Origin: Chitinophagaceae bacterium
Lineage (GTDB): Bacteria; Bacteroidota; Bacteroidia; Chitinophagales; Chitinophagaceae
Direction of reading: 5' to 3'
DNA length: 5,762 nucleotides
NCBI GenBank assembly: GCA_016787105.1
Contig: JAEUVI010000208.1
Location: 1-5,762 of the forward strand
Part shown: positions 1 through 5,762 of the stretch, piece by piece
How the letters are laid out: each line of letters starts with the position of its first letter
How positions within the stretch are numbered: position 1 is the first letter of the stretch
Position numbers and translations under genes: made by a program
Notes under the pieces: model-generated
What the model was told of the DNA's origin: nothing
What the model saw: only the letters and a program-made list of their open reading frames with translations
The model's database searches: none

Positions 1-494
1 GTTGTTGGCATTACACTATAATTGTTCAAGTCTTCCCTATAAGGAACCTGGTCAAAGCCATCTAATACCCAATACATTGACAAAGCACGTATAAATCTTG
101 CTTCAGCAGCCTGCTGTGGAGTAGGGCTATATTGCAATACATTTGAAGCGGCAAACTGAGTGCCCAACATAGAAGTAAAGGCTCCTCCAACAAATTCGTG
201 ATCTGGATTCCAGGTATGAGCATGAAGGGCCTGCCATAATCCGTTATCATACCAGTCACCACCACGGGTAGGAGCTATCGCTTCATCAGTTGTAATGGTA
301 CTTACAGACCAGATATTCCCATTACCCTGAAATGGACCAGAAATTGAGTTATATGCGTTCAATAACAACCCCGAGGCGGTAATATTGCTATTATCTGCCT
401 GTTCAAGTTCACCTCTGAACTTTTCATCCAGCTTGGTACATGAAAATGCAACAATACCCAGGCATATTAATAAGAAATTTTTTATAACATTCAT
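1..494 (-). CDS. SusD/RagB-family outer-membrane lipoprotein (N-terminal part; continues past the left edge)
   Basis: Only the first 164 codons are in the window; SusD proteins are usually about 450-650 residues, so most of the gene lies to the left. The start is a lipoprotein signal peptide: positive N-terminus, hydrophobic residues 7-17, and a lipobox ending AFSC with the acylated cysteine at residue 19. Acidic residues follow soon after (CTKLDEKF), as in Bacteroidota lipoproteins exported to the cell surface. Residues 66-93 (ITTDEA, then GGDWYDNG and a W/H-rich stretch) and residues 129-153 (AEARFIRAL to FDQVPYRE) match the conserved N-terminal SusD region with its TPR-like helices. The family binds glycans at the surface and caps the partner SusC channel. 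The gene starts 21 bp after the susC stop, so the two are almost certainly co-transcribed. No strong Shine-Dalgarno sequence precedes the ATG, which is usual in this phylum. The ligand cannot be inferred from this part. Confidence 0.93.
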   Translation of the reverse strand, partial: MNVIKNFLLICLGIVAFSCTKLDEKFRGELEQADNSNITASGLLLNAYNSISGPFQGNGNIWSVSTITTDEAIAPTRGGDWYDNGLWQALHAHTWNPDHEFVGGAFTSMLGTQFAASNVLQYSPTPQQAAEARFIRALSMYWVLDGFDQVPYREDLNNYSVMPT

Positions 495-515
495 ATTGCT
501 ATCTTTTAAATATTA

Positions 516-3491
516 TTATAAAGAAAAGTTTATACCCAACTGTACTGACCTGGCAGAGGGATATGGTAAATATTCAATGCCGAGGGAAGGAATACCATCG
601 AATCCACCATCGGTATTTACTTCCGGATCAAATCCTTTATACTTAGTTATTACAAAAAGGTTTTGACCTGTAAGAGAGATATAAAGATTTTTTATGCTGT
701 TCCCAACATTGCCTATCCGGTAACCAATATTAGCATTGGCCAGCTTCAAATAATTCCCTTTTTCAAGGTGTCTTGTAGAAGGCGTAGGAGCATTTGCAGA
801 TGATTCTGTAGTTACATCTATGTCTTTAGATATATTTCTTACACCAAGATTTGGAATAGCAATCACCGTTGCAGCAGTATTATTATATAGATAATGACCG
901 AAGGTACCATTGAAACTTAACGAAGCAGAGAACCTATTAAAGGTAGCATCTGTACTTATACCCAGTAACATTTTAGGATTGGGGCTTCCTACATAAAACT
1001 TAGCACCGTTATCCTTTAATATGTCCTTTCCTGTGGTTTTATCAATACCTTCCCATACTTGCAGATACCACACATTGAGTGGTTGTCCTGAGATTAGTCG
1101 CTGTGCTCTTACGTTAGAGAATCCCTGACCTCTGAGCTCACCTGTTTCATAGAAACCCGCCAAACCATCCACAGTATTTTGCAGGAAGGACACATTACCT
1201 CCGATATTCCAAGTAAGGTTGCGCTTGTTTATTACATTTCCATTAAGTGTCAACTCAACCCCTTTATTTAACACATAACCATCAAGGTTGATCCATATTT
1301 TTCCATTCGGAGCAGGCTGTACAATGTTTTGTTCAAAAAGGACATCAGTAGTTTTCTTATAGAAATAATCTATACTACCACTCAACCGATTATTAAGTAC
1401 ACTAAAGTCAATACCCGCATTGTATGTAGCAGAGGTCTCCCATTTCAATTTAGGATTACCCCAGTTAACCTGTGTGGTTACCCAATCATTTTGAGTTGTA
1501 TTGTATTGCCCTATTGAAACCCTGTTCAGAGAAGCTCCTGAGGGAAATTCTTGGTTACCTGTTTTACCCCAACCCAGACGAACCTTAAGATTATTAATAA
1601 AACTAATGTCTTTTAAGAATGATTCACTAGAGGCGTTCCATGCAAATGCTATAGAAGGGAAATAACCGTATTTGTTGCTTTTACCGAATTTAGTAGAGCC
1701 GTCTGCCCGGAATGTTCCTGTTAGCAAATACTTGTCTTTATAATTTACCATTGCCCGACCAAAAAAAGACTGTAACTCAGTTGTTGGTGAGGCAGATTGG
1801 AATATCTGGCGACTGCTTTGTGAAGAAACTCCCAACATATCGTAATAATTCAGTCCATTGTTTGGAAAATCCTGTCCAAACATACCACTACTCTTAGAGT
1901 CAAAAACGAGCCACTCATGCCCAACTAAAGCATTCAGGTTAAAATTTGAATTAATCTGCTTGTTGAAATTTAATGTATTTGTAACCTGTGTATTTGTTTG
2001 TTCCTGGTTTCTCACGAAAGCAGATCCACGATTTTCTATTCCTTGTAGGTTAAATAATCTGTTCACCTGTCCTCTTCTGTTACCTACCTGCCGATTTACA
2101 CTATAAAGAAATTTATATTCCAGATCCTTGGTAATTTTATACGATGGAGCAATGCTTGCTATTATACTTGTCACCTTTGCTTTATCATCAATATATTCCA
2201 ATGAAGCTAGAGGGTTAATTGTAGTAGATCCAAGTCCATGATGCAGCCAAACAGAGTCTGTATTAGGATCAATCAAAGGATGTGTTGGATTCCATTGTAA
2301 TGCCTGCGAAATAATATTTCCAGTGAATCCTACAAAAGCTGAAACAGGTGCAATCTGTTCGTTGGTTTGTGAAGTAAGTATATTTATGTCAAGCCCCAGT
2401 TTTTTACTTTCCAGAAAGCGGAAGCTGGTATTAAGGCTGGCTGTAAGCTTTTTTAATTCAGAATTCTTTACTACCCCATTTTGATCTAGGTATCCAACTG
2501 ATAAACGATAACGTCCGTTTTCATTTCCACCACTTACTGCAGTATTGTAGTTTTGAGTTAAAGCAGTGCGGGTAATTGCATCAAAAGCGTTCACATCACC
2601 ACCAAAATCTCCACTTGTCATTGAAGCTTCCTTTAATGCATTTCTGTACTCACTGGCAGATAATACTTCAGGTTTTTTTAAAACATTTGAAGCACTGGTA
2701 GCAGCACTAAATTCTATAGTTGGCGCACCAGACTTTCCTCGTTTTGTGTTGATGATAATAACTCCATTAGCACCTCTTGACCCATAAATAGCTGTAGCGG
2801 AAGCATCTTTCAAAACCTCCATACTGGCGATATCGTTAGGGTTAATGTAATTAAGCGGATTACCTCCATCATTACCAAAATCCCCGCCTTGTGAGCCGGG
2901 ACGGGCTGTACCACCGGAGAGGGGAACTCCGTCAATAACAAACAAGGGCTGATTACCAGAACGGAGAGAAGACGTACCACGAACTCTTACAGTAGTGGAA
3001 CCTCCGGGCTGACCTGTATTATTAATAACAAGTACACCTGCTGCTTTTCCCTGAATCAACTGATCCGGGGAAGCATAAGTACCTTTATTAAAATCTTTGG
3101 ATTGAATGGATGCTACAGCGCCTGTAAGATCCTTCTTTCGGGCAGTACCATAACCAATGACTACAACTTCGCCCAACCCTGCGGAGAGTGAGGTCAGAGT
3201 TACTGACACATCCGTTTTCCCTGTAATATCGATTTCTTGATTCTCAAAACCAACTGAAGTAACTACCAATTTTGTAACATTTGATCCCACTGTTAGCCGG
3301 AAACTTCCATCGTCGGCTGTGGTAGTACCAGTACCAGAGCCTTTTACCTGAACGGAAGCTCTTGCTACAGGAGAACCATCTTTTGAGTCAGTTACTTTAC
3401 CAGTTACGGTTTTGTCTTGTGCGAATGATAGCTGCGTAATAAAAAGCAGCAGTAATGGCAAGATGCCTTTGACAAGCAATTTTGGAGACAT
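516..3491 (-). CDS. SusC/RagA-family TonB-linked outer-membrane transporter
   Basis: Complete 991-residue protein, a normal length for SusC. Residues 1-24 form a Sec signal peptide with a likely cut after SFA, before QDKTV. Residues 28-100 form a carboxypeptidase-regulatory-like beta domain (TVTGKVTDSKDGSPV, then DDGSF). Next is the SusC-type TonB-box region GEVVVIGYGTARKKDLTGAV (about 107-126). The plug domain spans about 127-250, with QPLFVIDGVP near 181-190 and the signature DASATAIYGSRGANGVIIIN near 229-248. The remainder is the 22-stranded beta-barrel, ending in the strand SVQLGINFSL. The family imports oligosaccharides, or sometimes peptides, across the outer membrane using TonB/ExbBD energy with a SusD lid. 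I chose ATG at 3491; a TTG two codons upstream is open but unnecessary. No frameshift is seen. It lies 183 bp after the regulator gene and just before susD. The substrate is unknown. Because no starch-type neighbours are visible, I give no susC symbol. Confidence 0.96.
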   Translation of the reverse strand: MSPKLLVKGILPLLLLFITQLSFAQDKTVTGKVTDSKDGSPVARASVQVKGSGTGTTTADDGSFRLTVGSNVTKLVVTSVGFENQEIDITGKTDVSVTLTSLSAGLGEVVVIGYGTARKKDLTGAVASIQSKDFNKGTYASPDQLIQGKAAGVLVINNTGQPGGSTTVRVRGTSSLRSGNQPLFVIDGVPLSGGTARPGSQGGDFGNDGGNPLNYINPNDIASMEVLKDASATAIYGSRGANGVIIINTKRGKSGAPTIEFSAATSASNVLKKPEVLSASEYRNALKEASMTSGDFGGDVNAFDAITRTALTQNYNTAVSGGNENGRYRLSVGYLDQNGVVKNSELKKLTASLNTSFRFLESKKLGLDINILTSQTNEQIAPVSAFVGFTGNIISQALQWNPTHPLIDPNTDSVWLHHGLGSTTINPLASLEYIDDKAKVTSIIASIAPSYKITKDLEYKFLYSVNRQVGNRRGQVNRLFNLQGIENRGSAFVRNQEQTNTQVTNTLNFNKQINSNFNLNALVGHEWLVFDSKSSGMFGQDFPNNGLNYYDMLGVSSQSSRQIFQSASPTTELQSFFGRAMVNYKDKYLLTGTFRADGSTKFGKSNKYGYFPSIAFAWNASSESFLKDISFINNLKVRLGWGKTGNQEFPSGASLNRVSIGQYNTTQNDWVTTQVNWGNPKLKWETSATYNAGIDFSVLNNRLSGSIDYFYKKTTDVLFEQNIVQPAPNGKIWINLDGYVLNKGVELTLNGNVINKRNLTWNIGGNVSFLQNTVDGLAGFYETGELRGQGFSNVRAQRLISGQPLNVWYLQVWEGIDKTTGKDILKDNGAKFYVGSPNPKMLLGISTDATFNRFSASLSFNGTFGHYLYNNTAATVIAIPNLGVRNISKDIDVTTESSANAPTPSTRHLEKGNYLKLANANIGYRIGNVGNSIKNLYISLTGQNLFVITKYKGFDPEVNTDGGFDGIPSLGIEYLPYPSARSVQLGINFSL

Positions 3492-3527
3492 AAGCAATAG
3501 GTATATAATCGTTTTCTTAATAAGCAG

Positions 3528-3545
3528 CTATACAAATGTGTATAG
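3528..3545. repeat. Inverted repeat upstream of susC, candidate operator (7-bp arms)
   Basis: The plus strand reads CTATACAAATGTGTATAG: perfect 7-bp arms (CTATACA / TGTATAG) around a 4-bp centre. It lies 37-54 bp before the susC start codon, at or just after the transcription start predicted from the candidate promoter. A dimeric winged-helix regulator could bind here, or the transcript could fold into a small hairpin in the leader. That the Nudix-like regulator next door is the ligand is inference from position only. Confidence 0.5.
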
Positions 3546-3560
3546 TTAACACAATGTTAA
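3546..3560. repeat. Second inverted repeat abutting the first (6-bp arms), overlapping the putative -7 box
   Basis: The plus strand reads TTAACACAATGTTAA: 6-bp arms TTAACA / TGTTAA around a 3-bp centre. It begins at the base after the 3528-3545 repeat ends and contains the candidate -7 element of the susC promoter. Its sequence differs from the first repeat, so the two may bind different proteins or one may be fortuitous. A 6-bp-arm palindrome in AT-rich DNA is weak evidence by itself; the abutting arrangement and promoter overlap are what make it notable. Confidence 0.35.
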
Positions 3561-3581
3561 GGAAAATATTTAACTAACAAA
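3552..3581 (-). promoter_or_regulatory. Candidate Bacteroidota-type promoter of the susCD operon
   Basis: On the minus strand TTTG (3581-3578) is followed after 18 bp by TAACATTG (3559-3552). The second element matches five of the six fixed bases of the -7 consensus TAnnTTTG, and the spacing suits the phylum's -33/-7 arrangement. An A/T-tract region (3579-3595, six A, GTA, eight T on the plus strand) sits at and just upstream of the -33 element and could act like an UP element or bend the DNA. The predicted transcript would begin near 3545, giving a leader of roughly 50 nt. A competing -7-like match, CACATTTG (3540-3533), lies inside the first inverted repeat but has no well-placed -33 partner. 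Confidence 0.4.
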
Positions 3582-3674
3582 AAAGTATTTTTTTTATTAA
3601 TGTTGATGAGACACGTATACGGTTATATATGCTGCTTGATTCCGAAAGATTTGTAAAATGCAAAAATGAAACTG

Positions 3675-4370
3675 CTAAATGCGAGGCTTTAAAATTTTTT
3701 TTACTTTATAAAGTTTGCCAGGCCGGTGTGGCACATCTGGCTCCATTTCATTGAGATCGGTAAGCCAGTCTTTAAGCATGATTTTTTTCCTGAAATTTCT
3801 CCTGTCCAGCTTTACATCCAGTATCGCCTGGTACAATTCCTGCAATTGACGCAAAGAAAATTTTTCAGGCAAAAGATTAAACACAAGCGGCTTCTCTGTT
3901 ACCTGTTCGCGTATGCGCTCCAGGCATTTATTGAGTATTAACTGATGGTCAAATGCAAGCTCATTAAGATCGGAAAGCTTGTGCCAGTGCAGTTCATTGT
4001 GAGTAAGTCTGAGTTGGTGATGGCTTATATCTACCAAAGAATAGTAGGCCACTGAAATAACCCTGCCCGATGGGTGGCGGTTTAATGCTCCAAATGTGTG
4101 TACCTGCTCCAGGTATACATTATCAAGGCCAGTCCTTTCTTTTAATATCCGATAAGACGCTGCATCCAAATCTTCCTGCGGCCTTACCAGGTCACCAAGC
4201 AGAGACCATAACCCGGAGAATTCTTTCAGATCGGATTTTATGAGTAACACTTTCAACTCCTTTTCCTCATAGCCGAATATGACACAGTCTACAGATATAG
4301 CAATATTAAAATAATCAATATGGCTAATCCTCTCACTCTCCGCTGTTCGTATTATACTCGTATCAGACAT
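3675..4370 (-). CDS. Nudix-related transcriptional regulator (NrtR/AraR-like: Nudix-fold sensor plus winged-helix DNA-binding domain)
   Basis: 231-residue protein. Residues about 20-150 form a Nudix-fold domain (YFNIAISVDCVIFGY, then LKVLLIK, then GLWSLLGDLVRPQEDLDAA). Residues about 160-231 form the winged helix typical of this family: LLPEKFSLRQLQELYQAIL, then LDRRNFRKK as the likely recognition segment. The Nudix box at residues 60-82 is degenerate: D60 replaces the leading Gly, and the REUxEE core reads RILKER, so I75 and R79 replace metal-binding glutamates. Hydrolase activity is therefore unlikely, and the domain probably senses a small ligand. Known relatives control NAD metabolism (NrtR) or, in Bacteroidota, pentose genes such as those for arabinose (AraR). 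Lying directly upstream of susCD on the same strand, it probably controls that operon; the effector is unknown. I chose ATG at 4370. Starting at 4445 would add 25 residues of non-family hydrophobic sequence. No clear promoter or terminator was found for it. Confidence 0.88.
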   Translation of the reverse strand: MSDTSIIRTAESERISHIDYFNIAISVDCVIFGYEEKELKVLLIKSDLKEFSGLWSLLGDLVRPQEDLDAASYRILKERTGLDNVYLEQVHTFGALNRHPSGRVISVAYYSLVDISHHQLRLTHNELHWHKLSDLNELAFDHQLILNKCLERIREQVTEKPLVFNLLPEKFSLRQLQELYQAILDVKLDRRNFRKKIMLKDWLTDLNEMEPDVPHRPGKLYKVKKILKPRI

Positions 4371-4677
4371 TAAAAGGCTGTGTTGAAGTAAACAAATAAA
4401 TATAAAAACCCAAGAGTTTCTACTTATTGTGTCGCAAGATTGCATATTTTAAATAGAATAACAATAACAAACGATTGCATAATAAGGCAGCCCATACCAG
4501 CACAGTTCCGGGACAGGCACAGTTGTTTATACTGCTCTTTCTGATTTTTTATACCTGTCTTTTCTAAAACAAAACAATTGAATAGCTATCTTTTCCTCCA
4601 GCCGTAAATAAGCCTATTGACTATCTCTTTTGTAATTTGAAAAAAAGAGAACTATAACTTTACAAAAACGGAATTGA
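4371..4677. other. Divergent intergenic region between the regulator gene and ligA
   Basis: This AT-rich 307-bp gap separates the minus-strand regulator from plus-strand ligA, so promoters for both should lie here. The ligA side has a plausible promoter (4629-4662). On the regulator side the nearest -7-like match is TTTATTTG on the minus strand (4400-4393), without a convincing -33 partner. Two short direct repeats are present: GATTGCATA at 4438-4446 and 4473-4481, and GCACAGTT at 4500-4507 and 4517-4524. Neither is long enough to stand out from chance. I see no RNA gene, hairpin terminator or additional coding sequence. Confidence 0.6.
4629..4662 (+). promoter_or_regulatory. Candidate promoter of ligA
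   Basis: TTTG at 4629-4632 is followed after 22 bp by TAACTTTA at 4655-4662, which matches five of six fixed bases of the Bacteroidota -7 consensus TAnnTTTG. A second TTTG at 4636-4639 would give a 15-bp spacer, shorter than usual. Transcription would start only about 10 nt before the ligA ATG, so the leader would be very short. A GGAA at 4670-4673 is the only Shine-Dalgarno-like sequence, and it is close to the start codon. Confidence 0.35.
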
Positions 4678-5762
4678 ATGTTCGCAAAAGAAACAATACA
4701 AAAACTACAAGCTGCTACTGCCAGGATGCTGAAGGAAGCCGGCAAAGGAAGCATTGCCGCTAAAGAAACGAATGCATTGCGTGAGGTACTTCGTTTTCAT
4801 GAATACAGGTATTATATATTGAACGACCCACTTATCTCAGATTTCGAATACGACCAGCTATTCAAAGCATTGGAGAAAATAGAGAAAGAAGACCCTTCTT
4901 TAATCACTGCCGACTCACCTACCCAGCGTGTGGCAAAAGATTTGACTAAAAATTTTCCGACCGTACAGCACCTTGTACCTATGCTCTCGCTTGACAACTC
5001 GTATAACAGCGACGATTTGATTGATTTTGATCGCCGGGCAAGAGAACTGGGTGAAGTGGATATAATAGAGTATTGTGTAGAACCAAAGTTTGACGGCGGC
5101 AGTATTTCTTTAATTTATGAAAATGATTTGCTGGCCCGTGGCGCTACCCGCGGCAATGGTGTGGAAGGTGATGAAATAACCACCAATGTAAGGCAAATAC
5201 GATCTATTCCCTTATCAGCTGCTTTTTCCAAATACAACCTTCAACAAATAGAAATAAGAGGTGAGGTATTGATCAATAAAAACAATTTTAAAAAATATAA
5301 CGAATCCCTGGTTGAACAGGGGTTGCCGCCATTGGCAAATCCACGGAATGCAGCATCGGGTACTTTACGTATCAAAGATTCTTCAGAAGTAAGAAAAAGA
5401 AACCTGGAAGCCTTTGTGTATAATATCAGTGATTATACATTGCTACCGGGTAAATCAGCGCCAAAGGAATTGAAAACACATGCAGGCGCACTTGAACTGT
5501 TATGGGATCTTGGTTTTCGCAGTCCGCAAAAAGAAAAAAAGGTATTCAAGGGAATAGAAAAAGTAATCGAATACTGCAATGAATTTGAATCAAAAAGAGA
5601 TGACCTGCCTTATGAAATAGATGGCATGGTAATAAAGGTGAACGATCTGGAGCTGCAGGATCGCCTGGGGATGACAACACACCATCCTCGCTGGGCCATT
5701 GCCTATAAGTTCAAAGCAAGGCAAGCAACCAGTAAATTATTAAATGTAGAATTCCAGGTGGG
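4678..5762 (+). CDS. ligA: NAD-dependent DNA ligase LigA (N-terminal 361 residues; continues past the right edge)
   Basis: LigA seals 3'-OH/5'-phosphate nicks in duplex DNA using NAD+ and serves replication and repair. Domain Ia (residues about 1-90) has the NMN-binding pattern YRYYILNDPLISDFEYD, with Y45, D55, Y58 and D59 matching E. coli Y22, D32, Y35 and D36. The nucleotidyltransferase domain has the active-site motif EPKFDG with nucleophile K137, plus R158, E196 in IRGEV, R223 and R231 in NPRNAASGTLR, K320 in EIDGMVIKV and K344 in RWAIAYKF; all expected catalytic positions examined are present. The window stops at the start of the OB-fold, so the OB-fold, zinc finger, HhH and BRCT domains lie to the right (full length usually about 670-700). 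A TGA directly precedes the ATG in frame, so translation cannot begin farther upstream; M17 is the only nearby alternative start. It is transcribed away from the regulator-susCD cluster, with which it shares no obvious function. Confidence 0.97.
   Translation, partial: MFAKETIQKLQAATARMLKEAGKGSIAAKETNALREVLRFHEYRYYILNDPLISDFEYDQLFKALEKIEKEDPSLITADSPTQRVAKDLTKNFPTVQHLVPMLSLDNSYNSDDLIDFDRRARELGEVDIIEYCVEPKFDGGSISLIYENDLLARGATRGNGVEGDEITTNVRQIRSIPLSAAFSKYNLQQIEIRGEVLINKNNFKKYNESLVEQGLPPLANPRNAASGTLRIKDSSEVRKRNLEAFVYNISDYTLLPGKSAPKELKTHAGALELLWDLGFRSPQKEKKVFKGIEKVIEYCNEFESKRDDLPYEIDGMVIKVNDLELQDRLGMTTHHPRWAIAYKFKARQATSKLLNVEFQV

Noticed and set aside
62..265. Short minus-strand open frame inside susD in another frame
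   Set aside because: It is out of frame with the clear SusD reading frame and shows no recognisable features.
385..666. Open frame on the plus strand across the susD start and susC end
   Set aside because: It is antisense to two well-supported genes, has low-complexity K/Y/F/S-rich composition and resembles no protein family I recognise.
3492..3497. TTG start two codons upstream of the susC ATG
   Set aside because: The ATG at 3491 gives a standard signal peptide and is the more usual start codon; the TTG has no better ribosome-binding context.
3579..3595. A6-GTA-T8 inverted A/T tract, considered as a terminator for the regulator gene
   Set aside because: The stem would be only A-T pairs with no GC-rich part, so it is a poor intrinsic terminator; an A-tract near the promoter is more likely.
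3614..3621. 8-bp palindrome CGTATACG between the regulator stop and the susC promoter
   Set aside because: It shares a TATAC core with the 3528-3545 repeat but is short, does not extend, and lies upstream of the promoter match; not enough to call a second operator copy.
4500..4524. GCACAGTT direct repeat (two copies, 17 bp apart)
   Set aside because: Eight bases is short enough to be coincidence, and it does not align with a promoter element.
4812..4997. Minus-strand open frame inside ligA
   Set aside because: It is antisense to conserved LigA domain Ia coding sequence, so a frame shadow is the simplest explanation.

Overview
The window looks like a piece of a Bacteroidota chromosome. The evidence is a tandem SusC/SusD outer-membrane glycan-uptake pair, a Nudix-plus-winged-helix regulator of the kind this phylum places beside sugar-uptake genes, weak Shine-Dalgarno signals, and AT-rich intergenic DNA with matches to the Bacteroidota promoter pattern (TTTG, spacer, TAnnTTTG). 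The SusC and LigA sequences read like those of the Chitinophagaceae/Sphingobacteriia side of the phylum. That finer placement is an impression, not a computed result.

Layout: on the minus strand, reading right to left, come a 231-residue Nudix-like transcriptional regulator (3675-4370), a 183-bp gap with a candidate promoter and two abutting inverted repeats, a complete 991-residue SusC/RagA TonB-dependent transporter (516-3491), and, 21 bp on, the start of a SusD/RagB lipoprotein (494-1) that runs off the left edge. On the plus strand, divergent from the regulator across a 307-bp gap, is ligA for NAD-dependent DNA ligase (4678 to beyond the right edge). Its adenylation domain is essentially complete in the window.

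How the parts fit: SusD is expected to bind an oligosaccharide at the cell surface and pass it to the SusC barrel, which imports it with TonB energy. The regulator, immediately upstream and co-directional, is the natural candidate to control susCD in response to a sugar. The inverted repeats over the putative susC promoter are the natural candidate operator. The substrate cannot be read from this window because no glycoside hydrolase or catabolic gene is visible; these may lie beyond the left edge. ligA is a housekeeping replication and repair gene and looks functionally unrelated.

I see no mobile element, CRISPR array, RNA gene or clearly new system. The points most worth a second look are the paired inverted repeats before susC and the catalytically degenerate Nudix box of the regulator.
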